Shown here in pieces: positions 32,988 to 42,461 of a stretch of 64,000 nucleotides of DNA (positions are counted from its first letter, which is position 1; each line of letters opens with the position of its first letter). The notes below the pieces were generated by a model, which saw only the letters and a program-made list of their open reading frames with translations, searched no databases and was not told the DNA's origin. Source of the stretch: Burkholderia pyrrocinia (GTDB taxonomy: Bacteria; Pseudomonadota; Gammaproteobacteria; Burkholderiales; Burkholderiaceae); contig NZ_CP070978.1 of NCBI RefSeq assembly GCF_018417535.1, positions 2,108,001-2,172,000 on the forward strand, written 5' to 3'. The position numbers and the translations under genes were made by a program.

Positions 32988-33608
32988 ATGAACTGGCTCA
33001 CTTTCTCCCACGGCGCTGCACTGTGCGCGTCGCTCATCGTCACCATCGGCGCGCAAAACGCGTTCGTGCTCCGGCAAGGCATCATGCGCGCGCATGTCGG
33101 CAAGATCGTGCTGCTGTGCGCGCTGTCCGACATGATCCTGATCGGCGCGGGTGTCGGCGGCGCATCGGTGCTCGTCGAGCGTTATCCGACTTTCGTCCAT
33201 GCGGTGCTGTACGTCGGCCTCGCGTATCTCGCGTGGTTCGGCATCAATGCGCTGCGCCGCGCGTTCAAGCCGGGCCACGCAACGCTCGACGTGCGCGGCG
33301 ACGCGGTCGCACCGCCGCCGCAGAGCGGGATGGCGGTCGTGCTGATGACGCTCGCGTTCACGTGGCTCAACCCCCACGTGTATCTCGACACGTTCCTGCT
33401 GATCGGCACGGCCGGCGCGCGCGAGCCGGAAGGCGCGCGGCTCGCGTTCGCGATCGGCGCGATGACGGTCAGCGTCGTGTGGTTCCTCGGGCTCGGCTAC
33501 GGTGCGCGACTGCTCGCGCCGTGGTTCCGCAAGGCCATCGCGTGGCGCGTGCTGGACGGCGCGATCGGCAGCATGGTGCTGTTTCTCGCGGCGGTGCAGC
33601 TGCGGTGA
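32988..33608 (+). CDS. Amino-acid exporter, LysE/ArgO family
   Basis: A 206-residue inner-membrane protein with about six helices. It contains LIVTIGAQNAFVLRQGIMRA (the GAQNAFVLRQ signature of LysE/ArgO), LLCALSDMILIGAGVGGASV and TLAFTWLNPHVYLDTFLLIG. It exports arginine or lysine when these accumulate. The divergent argP gene should provide regulation. A 12-bp-stem hairpin follows the stop. Confidence 0.93.
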   Translation: MNWLTFSHGAALCASLIVTIGAQNAFVLRQGIMRAHVGKIVLLCALSDMILIGAGVGGASVLVERYPTFVHAVLYVGLAYLAWFGINALRRAFKPGHATLDVRGDAVAPPPQSGMAVVLMTLAFTWLNPHVYLDTFLLIGTAGAREPEGARLAFAIGAMTVSVVWFLGLGYGARLLAPWFRKAIAWRVLDGAIGSMVLFLAAVQLR

Positions 33609-33617
33609 GATTGGGAG

Positions 33618-33646
33618 CGTCGCGGCAGATCCGGTCTGCCGCGACG
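33618..33646. terminator. Strong hairpin between convergent exporter and lipase genes
   Basis: CGTCGCGGCAGA-TCCGG-TCTGCCGCGACG forms a perfect 12-bp stem with a five-base loop. It lies between the exporter stop (33608) and the lipase-gene stop (33690), which face each other. Confidence 0.75.
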
Positions 33647-33689
33647 TCAGGTCGTCCGCTCGCGGTTGCGAACGGTGTCGCGTGCGGCG

Positions 33690-35435
33690 TCAGGCGGTCG
33701 ACGTCGCATCGGGCGGCGCATCGCCGCCGGTCATCGCGGGCTGGTTGCTGGCAAGCTGAGGCTCGTCGGCCGCCATCGGGTCTTTCTGCCTGGCCGGATC
33801 CGCCACGGCCACTTGCGTGGCGGCCTGTACGGCCTTGTCGCCTTCGTAGCGCCAGTACAGAAACTTCTTGCCGCGCTTACCCATGAAGTACTGGCGGTTG
33901 ACCGACCAACGGCTCGATTCGGCGAAGCCGACGTGACCGTCTTCCATCTGCTTCTTGAAGCCGGCAATCGAATCGTGCACGTAGCGGTCGAAGAACTGGT
34001 CGAACGTCGCCCGTGCCGCCGGATCGATGCCGCCCAGCCAGTTGCCCTTGACCCGCGTGGCCGCATCGATGGCCTTGTGCTGCTCCGAAACGTAGCTCGT
34101 CACGTAGCCGCCGTTGTCCTCACGGATGCTTTCGGCATCGTCGTTCCATTCGCTGTCGGTAATGGCCATGTAGGAATTCACGCCGCCCGGCGGCTTCAGC
34201 CGACCGTCCTGCAGGCGCCGGCTGCGGCTGGCGCGCCACTGGTAATAGCGGTTCATGTGCCAGATGACCTGCGGCTCGAGCCGGTCGCCGTTCGGCGCCA
34301 CGCCCGCGCGCTTCTCGTTGCCCTGACCCATGTAAAGGTTCCAGGCTGCCTCCAGGTCCTTGGAAATCTCGAACAGTTGTCCGGCGTTCGCCATCACCTC
34401 TTGCGGCGAACGGAACGGTACGCCGGCCTTCCATGCCTCGATATAGAGGTTGTTCAGCGCGACGTTGGCCAGCTCGTTGGTGCGCCCTTCCTGGTAGTTG
34501 CGCTCGTAACCGCCGCCCACGTCCGAGTGCATGCCCGGGTAGTACACCTCGCGGCAGTTCCCCGGAACCATCTGGTCCTCCCGCACCGAGTCGCCGGGGA
34601 ATTTCTCCCGGACTTCCTGCGAAGCCACATAGTGAACGCACTGCCGAACGTAGCCCGGAATGCGGATATCGTTCGCCCACTCTGCGTGACCACCTTTGTC
34701 AATATGCCGCAACACGCCACCGGCGATCGTCCCCAGAACCGGCCCGAGGACAGGCTGAACAAGGATAGGTGCCTTCGTCTCAAGGCGGCTGCCACCGAAG
34801 CCCGTCGACGAAACCGTATCCAGAATTCCCAGGAAATAGACAACCACTTCGGGGCGGAGCCCCTTCATGTTCTTCTTGTTCCACCAGAGCCGCCCACCGA
34901 TATTCTCGGTGAGCTGCTCGGTCAGCATGCGGACGAAAGCTCGCGCTTCGGTCGCGCCGCGCGAGAAGCCGAATACGGCCACGTTGATCTGGCTCACGGC
35001 CGGCATGTATCTGGTCACGTGCCGGTCGAGTTCGTTGAGCATCCAGCGGATGCGCAGCTCGCCTTTACTCGCAGCTGCCATACCGAGCGCGTTGTCGAGA
35101 CCTTTACCCGTGTCTCCCACCTTGCTGCACGGTGTGCCAACGCCCTCTACATAGTTGCGGACAGTACGAGGGAACACGTCGTCTTCCGCATGCGCAAATT
35201 GCCAGAGCTTGGCGATGTTGCTGTACTTGGTCCGGTTGACGTCCGTCGAACCGCCGCCATCGACGCCATAGTTGTTACCCGTTCCATCGAAAAACGCCGT
35301 GAACCAGACCGGTTTCGGACACTCCTTGCACTGCTCGATCAGCATCGGGTCGAGCGCCTCCCGGTGGGCGCTTCGAATGGCGTCCTCGACAGGTGTGATA
35401 TCGGTGATGCGTCGGATGATGGGGGGATTGCTCAT
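33690..35435 (-). CDS. DUF2235 (Tle1-like) phospholipase, probable type VI secretion effector
   Basis: A 581-residue alpha/beta hydrolase. WFTAFFDGTGNNY opens the DUF2235 domain. The nucleophile elbow is VFGFSRGATEA (G-x-S-x-G, Ser158), with the conserved Asp in LGILDTVSS (Asp205) and PGMHSDVGGGY (His303, Asp305). There is no signal peptide, as expected for a VgrG-delivered toxin that cuts membrane phospholipids of a target cell. It is last in the vgrG, DUF4123, DUF3304, DUF2235 series. The C-terminal 60 residues are Ala/Asp/Pro-rich and look disordered. Confidence 0.88.
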   Translation of the reverse strand: MSNPPIIRRITDITPVEDAIRSAHREALDPMLIEQCKECPKPVWFTAFFDGTGNNYGVDGGGSTDVNRTKYSNIAKLWQFAHAEDDVFPRTVRNYVEGVGTPCSKVGDTGKGLDNALGMAAASKGELRIRWMLNELDRHVTRYMPAVSQINVAVFGFSRGATEARAFVRMLTEQLTENIGGRLWWNKKNMKGLRPEVVVYFLGILDTVSSTGFGGSRLETKAPILVQPVLGPVLGTIAGGVLRHIDKGGHAEWANDIRIPGYVRQCVHYVASQEVREKFPGDSVREDQMVPGNCREVYYPGMHSDVGGGYERNYQEGRTNELANVALNNLYIEAWKAGVPFRSPQEVMANAGQLFEISKDLEAAWNLYMGQGNEKRAGVAPNGDRLEPQVIWHMNRYYQWRASRSRRLQDGRLKPPGGVNSYMAITDSEWNDDAESIREDNGGYVTSYVSEQHKAIDAATRVKGNWLGGIDPAARATFDQFFDRYVHDSIAGFKKQMEDGHVGFAESSRWSVNRQYFMGKRGKKFLYWRYEGDKAVQAATQVAVADPARQKDPMAADEPQLASNQPAMTGGDAPPDATSTA

Positions 35436-35471
35436 GGCAGTTATGCTCCTGTTCCGGCAATGCGTCCGGCG

Positions 35472-36155
35472 TCAATTCCACTGCGCCGGTTTCTTGCGTC
35501 CGTAGAACGGATTGGGGATTTCCTTCACGCATGCGCGGTCCGTCAGCTTCGGCTGGTCGTCGCGCCGGGAAAGCTCGACCTTGGTCGGCGCACGACCCAG
35601 ACTGAAATCCATGTCCCCGGCGACACGTCCGTCCGGAAAGAAATGCAGCAGCACGTTGCCATCCTTGTCCTTGATCGGCGGACGCGTGATCGTGATTTCG
35701 CCCTCGCACCACGCCATCCCCGGCTGGGTTTCGCGATGCGTGTATTCGTCGTAATTCGGGGATGACGCTTCCATCGCGCGCTTGTCGACCACGCGCTCCC
35801 ACCACACCTTGAACTTCTTCGGTGTTTTCCAGCGGAAATCCCATGCGAGACTGGGCCGCGACCCCTTGCCTCCGCTCCAGTAGTTCTGCGTGCGCGGCGT
35901 CGCCCGCGCGCCGTCGACACTCGCGGCATCGTCCAGGTTGCCCTGGTCCGGCGGCAGCAGATAGACCCGGTAAATGTCGTAGTCTGAATAGTTGTACGAG
36001 CCTGCCTTGATGATCTCGTAGTTCGGGTCATTCCATTTTGCGGTCTCGCCGGTCCCGAGGCTTTCCGAGCCGCTCTCGGCCTTGCTGCATCCGGCTGTGA
36101 AAAAAGCCAGGACCGACAGCAGCGTGATCCAACGGTGTTTCGTTCTCGACATCAT
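35472..36155 (-). CDS. DUF3304-type lipoprotein, probable immunity or accessory protein of the lipase
   Basis: A 227-residue lipoprotein. MSRTKHRWITLLSVLAFFTA ends in the lipobox TAGC, so it is anchored in the envelope, the place where a periplasmic phospholipase would act. The mature part contains NYSDYDIYRVYLLPPDQGN and WCEGEITITRPPIKDKDGN, typical of DUF3304 proteins that accompany Tle1-like effectors. It starts at one of two adjacent ATGs (36155 or 36152) after GAGAG. It ends 36 bases before the lipase gene. The immunity role is inferred from position and location, not shown. Confidence 0.82.
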   Translation of the reverse strand: MMSRTKHRWITLLSVLAFFTAGCSKAESGSESLGTGETAKWNDPNYEIIKAGSYNYSDYDIYRVYLLPPDQGNLDDAASVDGARATPRTQNYWSGGKGSRPSLAWDFRWKTPKKFKVWWERVVDKRAMEASSPNYDEYTHRETQPGMAWCEGEITITRPPIKDKDGNVLLHFFPDGRVAGDMDFSLGRAPTKVELSRRDDQPKLTDRACVKEIPNPFYGRKKPAQWN

Positions 36156-36270
36156 TTTTCTCTCGTGACATTCATTTGGGTGCGCGTGACGCCCGCAGGA
36201 CAAACCTGAATCGATCGATTGCATCCGCTACGCGCGCGTCTCGCGGCGCACGGCGGCGCCCCCGCGCCCA

Positions 36271-37173
36271 TCACCCCGCCGCTTCCTGCATCCGCCGCCA
36301 GCCTTCCGCCGGCACAAGCGCCAGCGCCTGCGGAAAGTCCTGCCCTTGCGCCAACGCGTCGAACACGGCGGCCATCGCCGGATGCTCGTCGAAGCGCGAG
36401 CCGTACCGCAGCGCCAGCTCGCAGTAGATCAGCAGCGACGCCGCGCTTTCCGCACCATGTGCCTGGCATCGCGCAAGTTGATCGCGCACGAAACCGTAGT
36501 GCTGCGCGGCCGGCAACGACGCCAGCAGCGCGGGCTTCTCGGCGCGCAGCCGCTCGATCATCGTGTACGGATAGCAGGCGGCCAGCAGGCGGTCCTCCTG
36601 AGCCTGGGTCAACTGCAGCGGAAACTCGGCGACATGCTTGACGTTGGCGGGCGCAGCAAGTTCCGCCGTCCGGATATTCAGTTCGGTATCCAGATAAATA
36701 AAGTGCCGCACGCCCTGCGCCAGATACGCGCAATGCGCCGCGGGCAGCATGTCGAGCCAGAACGGCAGCACGCGCGGATCGAAAAAGCGCATCAGCATCG
36801 CGCTCTCCATCTGCTCGAGCTGAACATCCACCATCGGTGCCAGATGCGCAGCCAACTGCGTGAGCGTCAATGGCGAAACGAACACGCTCGCCGCCGACCA
36901 CGGAATGCTGCGCGGATCGATTGCGTCGGCCGCGTCGGCGCTGTCGGCGGCAGGCTGCCATTCGAACAGCAGCGGCCCGACGACCCTCGCATCGTCGTCG
37001 GCGTTGTCGAGCAGCGATGCCGCGACAAACGCCGGCCACGACGCCTTTTCGTCATCCGGCAAGGTGTCCAGCAACGCGCCATCGATCAGCACGTAGGCGC
37101 GCAGCCCGGCCTGCGACGACAGCGCAGCCTGCAGCGCATCGGCCGCCTGCGCGGCCATCAGGTCATTCGTCAT
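36271..37173 (-). CDS. DUF4123 adaptor/chaperone of a type VI secretion effector
   Basis: A 300-residue cytosolic protein starting MTNDLMAAQAADALQAALSS. The DUF4123 domain includes LRAYVLIDGALLDTLPDDEK, SMLMRFFDPRVLPFW-like elements (AMLMRFFDPRVLPFWLDML) and FIYLDTEL. DUF4123 proteins (Tap/TEC type) bind an effector and load it on a cognate VgrG. It lies between vgrG (13-base gap) and the lipoprotein gene, so it should load the DUF2235 lipase. The ribosome site is poor, consistent with coupling to vgrG translation. Confidence 0.88.
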   Translation of the reverse strand: MTNDLMAAQAADALQAALSSQAGLRAYVLIDGALLDTLPDDEKASWPAFVAASLLDNADDDARVVGPLLFEWQPAADSADAADAIDPRSIPWSAASVFVSPLTLTQLAAHLAPMVDVQLEQMESAMLMRFFDPRVLPFWLDMLPAAHCAYLAQGVRHFIYLDTELNIRTAELAAPANVKHVAEFPLQLTQAQEDRLLAACYPYTMIERLRAEKPALLASLPAAQHYGFVRDQLARCQAHGAESAASLLIYCELALRYGSRFDEHPAMAAVFDALAQGQDFPQALALVPAEGWRRMQEAAG

Positions 37174-37186
37174 TCGGCGCCCGGTC

Positions 37187-39691
37187 TCAAGCCTTGGCCG
37201 CGAACGGCGACGCCATCGACGCCGCATTGACCATGCACGGCGCGCACGCCGTGCCCGGGAACGCCCGCGCGGGCACCGGCAGGCTGTCCGGTCCGATGAA
37301 CGTATGCGACGCAGCATGCGCGGTCCATTCGCCCTTGGTCCCATGGACGATGCCGCTGCCGTTCCAGCGCGTATAGCTGGTGCCGCCGTTGATCAGGACT
37401 TCTTCCTTTGCAGTGATGGTGATGCGGTTCGCATCGACCTTCACGTCCAGCTTGGCCAGCACGTTGATGCTGTCCTTCAGCGCCTGAATGTCGATGTCGG
37501 CAGCAGCGGCAACGAGCCGGATGCCTTTCTCGAATGCGGCGACGCGCACCGCCTCCTTCGCGCTAACCAGCATGCTCTTGCCCGCACCGATGCTCGTGTG
37601 GGCACCGCTCGTCAGCGCGACGTGCTGGTCGCTCGCGACGTGAGTCGACCCTGGCGTCGTGGCCAGGATGCCCGCCGGGCTGGCGAGCGCCAGGAACGGC
37701 TGCGAGAACTCCGGGAATTCGCCCTGCTGCGGATTGCCGCCGCTGCCCTTGAGGCCGTCGTTCTGCGTCCTGAGCGCCTGATGGACGGCATCCTGGTCGC
37801 CGGACTCCTGCGCCCTCACGTCATGCGCGGAACCCGACAGCGATTCGTGCAGGTCGTGCGCCGTCTCGAGGCGAGCAACGGTTTCACCGATGTCCGTCGC
37901 ATGGGCACGCGCGTCGTAGCGCGCTTCGCTGGTCACCAGCAGGCCCTTGGCTGCCCGTACGGCACCATGCGCATCGGTCCGCAACTCGAAACCGCGCGCG
38001 CGCTGATCGGTGCGCCCCTGCGTATTGTCGATGCGGACGTTATGTCCCAGTGTCAGTTCGCTGGCGTCGGTATCGCTGCGCAGCTTCAGCTGGAGCTGTT
38101 GCGGTGTGTCATCGAGCAGCACGTGATTCGAACGACCGCCCGCCGCATTGCCGCCGTCGCCCGACAGCTCGCGGCTGCGCAGCCCTGTCAGCACCTGCTG
38201 GTCGGGAAGCGCCCATGGCGGCATCCGTTCCGCGTTGTACGTGGTGCCCGACACGACGGGCCGGTCGGGATTGCCGTCGAGACACATCACGAGCACCTCG
38301 CTGCCCACGCGGGGATGCGCGATCATGCCCTTCTCGCCGCCGGCCCAGCCGGCGGCCACGCGAATCCGCGCGCTGGTCTGCGCCGCGCGATCCCAGTGGT
38401 ACACGACGCAAACCCGGCCGTATTCGTCGACGTCGACGCTGCCGGCGCCCTTCGCGCCCGCGACGGTCGCGGTTTGCGGCGCAAGCACCCGCACGGATTC
38501 GCTGTTGAAACCGCGGCCCGGACGCCACGGCGTATGCCGGAGGCCCGCGACGAAGCGGTTGCGATATTCGGGCTTGCCGTCGGCCTGCAGATAATTGTTC
38601 GCCGCCTCGTGACGGGCTTCGAGAATCAGGTACCGGTGGTCCTCCGGGCTGCCCGCCGACGTGCTGAAGTGGTCGGACAACTGGAACCAGCGTCCGGGCA
38701 GGATGCCGTGATGGTTGCCGGCCGCGTCGAAGCGCGACGCCGCAGCCTCGATCTCTTCCATCCGAACGCGTGCCAGCGCATCGCCGGAACGCGTTTCCTT
38801 CACGAAACCATAGTGCCCCACGTATTCGTGGTGCTCGACCTGCGGCGCGACACCCGGCGGATGAAGCGTCGGTATCTGCGCACTGGCGGCATGCGGCGCC
38901 TTGAAGTCGAACGCCGTCGCGCTGTAACTGCCCGCGGCCAGCGACCGCACCGCGGACCATTGCGAAATGGCGTCCGCGGCCATCGGGCCGTCGTGCGTCT
39001 GGAAACGGATCGCCGGCGAGCGACCGTCGACCGCCGGGCACTGTACCGTGCTGTCGTCGCCGACGATCAGCTTCAGCCCCTTCTCGTCGTGCTCCCACCA
39101 GTACAGGAACCCGACGGCTTCCAGATGGCGGACGATGTAGTTCCAGTCGCTTTCGCCGAGCCCCCCGCCCTGAACGTTCATGGTGCGCGCAGGATCGTCG
39201 CCGCGCACGCGCCATTCCCAGGACGGCGCGAGCCCCTGGTAATCGGCGAGCAGCGTGCCGATCTGCTGCTGAAGCGATTGCCCGAGGAACAGGCGGTTGT
39301 TCACGCGTGTCCGCAGGAAGTGGCTCCACGGGCGCAGCACCGCGCGATATTCCGCGATCGAATCGTCGTTGCGGACGAGCGAAAACTCCGTGCAATAACC
39401 CGTGAAATGGCGAAGGCTGCCGTCGGGGCGCACCATCGACACCGCGAGCAGCTTGCCCAGCATGTCGGCCAGCGTGACGCCCGCCTCGCCGGACAGCAGC
39501 GTCAGTTCGAACGTGAAATCGATCCCGAGCCCCTCGTGCGCGACGAGACGCTCGGCGACCAGCCGCGCCGGACGATGCCGGCCGTACGAGTCGGTGACGG
39601 AGGGTGCGTCGTCGTAAGGAAAAGACAGCGCAAGCAAGCGCTTGTCTTGCTGGAAAAACGGGGTTCGAATGAATGCCGCTAGGTCAGCCAT
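37187..39691 (-). CDS. vgrG: Type VI secretion spike protein VgrG (with DUF2345 region)
   Basis: An 834-residue spike trimer subunit. The gp27-like part runs from about residue 20 to 400 (FTFELTLLSGEAGVTLADML, MNVQGGGLGESDWNYIVRHL, GFLYWWEHDEKGLKLIVGDD). The gp5-like OB fold is near 445-530 (VDVDEYGRVCVVYHWDRA, GGEKGMIAHPRVGSEVLVMC, NPDRPVVSGTTYNAERMP). A C-terminal DUF2345 needle follows, with the repeated pattern KMLVSAKEAV, ITITAKEEVLINGG. It ends in an extension with CAPCM. No other structural T6SS genes are nearby, so this is an orphan vgrG island served by a T6SS elsewhere. Confidence 0.95.
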   Translation of the reverse strand: MADLAAFIRTPFFQQDKRLLALSFPYDDAPSVTDSYGRHRPARLVAERLVAHEGLGIDFTFELTLLSGEAGVTLADMLGKLLAVSMVRPDGSLRHFTGYCTEFSLVRNDDSIAEYRAVLRPWSHFLRTRVNNRLFLGQSLQQQIGTLLADYQGLAPSWEWRVRGDDPARTMNVQGGGLGESDWNYIVRHLEAVGFLYWWEHDEKGLKLIVGDDSTVQCPAVDGRSPAIRFQTHDGPMAADAISQWSAVRSLAAGSYSATAFDFKAPHAASAQIPTLHPPGVAPQVEHHEYVGHYGFVKETRSGDALARVRMEEIEAAASRFDAAGNHHGILPGRWFQLSDHFSTSAGSPEDHRYLILEARHEAANNYLQADGKPEYRNRFVAGLRHTPWRPGRGFNSESVRVLAPQTATVAGAKGAGSVDVDEYGRVCVVYHWDRAAQTSARIRVAAGWAGGEKGMIAHPRVGSEVLVMCLDGNPDRPVVSGTTYNAERMPPWALPDQQVLTGLRSRELSGDGGNAAGGRSNHVLLDDTPQQLQLKLRSDTDASELTLGHNVRIDNTQGRTDQRARGFELRTDAHGAVRAAKGLLVTSEARYDARAHATDIGETVARLETAHDLHESLSGSAHDVRAQESGDQDAVHQALRTQNDGLKGSGGNPQQGEFPEFSQPFLALASPAGILATTPGSTHVASDQHVALTSGAHTSIGAGKSMLVSAKEAVRVAAFEKGIRLVAAAADIDIQALKDSINVLAKLDVKVDANRITITAKEEVLINGGTSYTRWNGSGIVHGTKGEWTAHAASHTFIGPDSLPVPARAFPGTACAPCMVNAASMASPFAAKA

Positions 39692-40045
39692 GACCGCCTC
39701 AGAATGATTTTTTCGTTCGTATGGCAGCGGCCCGCTGCCCCTTAATTTTGGGATGAAAGGATATCGTAGACAACGGCCCGCGACAACGCTGACGCGCTCC
39801 GGCAATTCCCGAGTCCGGCGCGGTAAATCGGTAATAAATACGGAACCCCGGCGCATGCCGGGCGGCGCTCGAACGGACAGCGTCTCCATGATGACGTCGC
39901 CTTGTCCGGCATCCCGCCGCGCGGCCGCGAAACACGCCGGTTTGCGCGCTGACGGCGGAACCTCGCGATGCGCTTCGCCGTCTCAACGCGACCGGCTTCA
40001 TCTCCCGCAATTCAATCCCGTCACCCGCAGCTTTAGGAGAGAAAC
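39692..40045. other. Divergent promoter region, vgrG and aldo/keto reductase
   Basis: No gene. It must contain both promoters. A hairpin GGCAGCG-GCC-CGCTGCC at 39723-39739 lies in the presumed vgrG leader, about 30 bases before its ATG, next to AT-rich sequence. Confidence 0.5.
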
Positions 40046-40993
40046 ATGGCACTACGCACCCTCGGCACGTCCAGCATCCAGGTTTCGCCGCTCGCCTTCG
40101 GCGGCAACGTCTTCGGCTGGACCGTCGACGAGAACGCATCGTTTTCGCTGCTCGACGCGCTCGCCGACACCGGCATCAACTTCATCGACACGGCCGACGT
40201 CTATTCGGCCTGGGCGCCCGGCAACAGCGGCGGCGAATCGGAAACGATCATCGGCAAGTGGCTCAAGCGTTCCGGCAAGCGCGAACAGGTCGTGATCGCG
40301 ACCAAGGTCGGCCTGCTCTCGGCGCGTGCGGGCCTGACGAAGGACAACATCCTGAAGGCCGCCGACGATTCGCTGCGTCGCCTGCAGACCGAATACATCG
40401 ACCTGTATTTCTCGCATCGCGACCTCGCCGACACGGCCCCGCTCGAGGAAACGCTCGGCGCGTACCAGACGCTGATCGACGCGGGCAAGGTGCGCATCAT
40501 CGGCGCCTCGAACTACAGCGGCGCGCGCCTGCGCGAAGCCGCCGACATCAGCCGGCGCGACGGCCTGCCCGCATACCAGGTCATTCAGCCCGAATACAAC
40601 CTGATCGACCGCGCCGACTACGAACGCGATCTCGAGCCGGTCGTGCGCGACCTGAAGCTCGGCGTCGTCAACTATTACGCGCTCGCGAGCGGTTTCCTGT
40701 CGGGCAAGTACCGCAGCGAGGCCGACCTGAAGAAGAGCGTGCGCGGCGACCGCGTTGCCGGCTATCTCGACGAACGCGGCCTGCGCATTCTCGCCGCGCT
40801 CGACGCCGTGTCGGCGAAGCACGGCACGCAGCCGGCCGCGATTGCGCTCGCATGGCAGATCGCGCGGCCGTCGATCACCGCGCCGATCGCGAGCGCGACT
40901 TCGCTCGCGCAACTCGAATTGCTCGGTGAAGCGATCCGCGTCCGGCTCGATCAGGACGACATTCGCCAGATCGACGAAGCCAGCGCGACCTGA
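40046..40993 (+). CDS. Aldo/keto reductase
   Basis: A 315-residue TIM-barrel NADPH oxidoreductase. MALRTLGTSSIQVSPLAFGG, FIDTADVYSAW (Asp and Tyr of the catalytic tetrad), VVIATKVGLLSA (Lys) and DLYFSHRDLADTAPLEETLG, in which His occupies the tetrad position, are visible. The C-terminal cofactor region is PSITAPIASATSLAQLELLG. The YajO/YghZ-type subgroup reduces various aldehydes and ketones. AGGAG precedes the ATG. It stands alone; no pathway is indicated. Confidence 0.9.
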   Translation: MALRTLGTSSIQVSPLAFGGNVFGWTVDENASFSLLDALADTGINFIDTADVYSAWAPGNSGGESETIIGKWLKRSGKREQVVIATKVGLLSARAGLTKDNILKAADDSLRRLQTEYIDLYFSHRDLADTAPLEETLGAYQTLIDAGKVRIIGASNYSGARLREAADISRRDGLPAYQVIQPEYNLIDRADYERDLEPVVRDLKLGVVNYYALASGFLSGKYRSEADLKKSVRGDRVAGYLDERGLRILAALDAVSAKHGTQPAAIALAWQIARPSITAPIASATSLAQLELLGEAIRVRLDQDDIRQIDEASAT

Positions 40994-41339
40994 GGTCGTC
41001 GGCGGCAGGCCGGTCGATGGCATCGCGCAGTCTCGCGGTTCCGCGATCGGCCTGCGTCATGCGCATCCCGCTCGCCCGGGCTGCCGCCGTCTTCGTCGAA
41101 GCAAGCCGGCGGCACCTGTCGGCAGCGCATCGCGATACGCGCACCACCTAGCCGAAAATCGCACGCGCGGTTTGACTCGTACGGCCGCTTCCGTTGACTC
41201 GGCCAGACATCGATCGATCGTCCGGCCGCAACGCCCCGCTGCAAGCGCGTCGCGCACCGGCCCCGGGTCTTACACGGATTGACTGCGGCATTCGACGTGC
41301 CCGAGACTGCGCCGCTCGGGCGGTCATTGGGAGAACGTC
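40994..41339. other. Intergenic region before AraC-type regulator gene
   Basis: 346 bases without a supported gene. It should hold the promoter of the regulator gene at 41340. No clear hairpin with a T-run or direct repeat was recognised. Confidence 0.4.
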
Positions 41340-42308
41340 ATGCCGGACACCAGCACGGGAATCGACACGATCTCGACGCGCGCCGTACGCGGCGCCGAGC
41401 GCGTCGACTTCTGGGTCGACCATGTCGCCCGCACGCTCGTGCGGATCGAATGCAGCGGAAAATCGTCCGAAGGCATCGACGCGTCGCTGCGCAAGCGCGA
41501 TCTCGGGCTGTTCAGCGCATGCGACATCGTCGCGAACCGGCATGCGGTGGTGCGTACGCCGCACAACATCCACGCGGACCAGCGCGACGCCGTGTTCATC
41601 TGCCTGATGCACGAAGGGCAAGGCTATACGTTCCAGGACGTCGACTGCATGCAGCACGCGCCGGGCGACCTCGTCCTCTACGACACGGCGGTGCCGTACG
41701 GGCACGGCTTTCCCGCCGACATGGCGATGACCGTGCTCGACGTGCCGCGCGACGTGTTCGAAGCACGTGTCGGGCCGTGGCGCTATCGCAGCCTCGTCAA
41801 GATCGATCGCGGCGATGGCGTGACGTCGTGGGCCGTGCGACAGGTGTACGCGCTGCTCGCCGCGCCGCAGGAACCGGCACCGGACGCGCGCGAACGGCGC
41901 GCCGCCGCGATACTCGAGCTCGTGCAGTCGATGCTGCGGCTGCGCGACGGCGATGCATCGCCGACGAAGTCGACCGTCCACACGCTGTCGCGCGCGAAGG
42001 CGTTCATCGACAGCCATCTCGCCGACGACGATCTCGACAGCCAGTCGGTGAGCCGCGCGATCAACCTGTCGCCGCGCCAGCTCGCGCGCGTGTTCGAGAT
42101 CGAAGGGATGCCGCTCACGCGCTATATCCTCGCGCGGCGGCTCGAGCGTTGCCGCGCCGACCTGCGCGACCGGTCGCTGAAGCACCTGACGGTCAGCGAA
42201 ATCGCGTTCCGCTGGGGCTTCAACAACAGCGCGCACTTCAGCCGCAGCTATCGCGCACGCTTCGGCGAGACCCCGAGCGACACGCGCGCTCCGGCCGACG
42301 CGCGATAA
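41340..42308 (+). CDS. AraC-family regulator, FeaR-like (AraC_binding_2 type)
   Basis: A 322-residue regulator. The N-terminal sensor domain includes GQGYTFQDVDCMQHAPGDLV followed by LYDTAVPYGH, the pattern of FeaR/AraC_binding_2 proteins. The C-terminal double HTH has DDLDSQSVSRAINLSPRQLA and VSEIAFRWGFNNSAHFSRSY. GGGAG is six bases before the ATG. It is followed by the GMC oxidoreductase gene on the same strand (153 bases away), which is its most obvious target. Confidence 0.9.
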   Translation: MPDTSTGIDTISTRAVRGAERVDFWVDHVARTLVRIECSGKSSEGIDASLRKRDLGLFSACDIVANRHAVVRTPHNIHADQRDAVFICLMHEGQGYTFQDVDCMQHAPGDLVLYDTAVPYGHGFPADMAMTVLDVPRDVFEARVGPWRYRSLVKIDRGDGVTSWAVRQVYALLAAPQEPAPDARERRAAAILELVQSMLRLRDGDASPTKSTVHTLSRAKAFIDSHLADDDLDSQSVSRAINLSPRQLARVFEIEGMPLTRYILARRLERCRADLRDRSLKHLTVSEIAFRWGFNNSAHFSRSYRARFGETPSDTRAPADAR

Positions 42309-42461
42309 CCGGACACCACACAACCCGCCACTCGCCACCGTGTCCCTGCGAGGCAAGCCCGGCGTCCGTCCCGGTCAAATGGGGCCGCATACCGCTCGCT
42401 AAGCTGGCTTCCTGCGCGGCGGCACACGTTCCGTCGCCCGACATCAAGGAGAAGAAGCGGG

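Noticed and set aside
37304..39682. 792-codon open frame antisense to vgrG
   Set aside because: Translation is Arg/Ala-rich without any family resemblance; the minus strand gives a full VgrG.
33690..39691. A full type VI secretion apparatus locus
   Set aside because: Only vgrG and effector-module genes are present; no tssB, tssC, hcp, clpV or membrane-complex genes.
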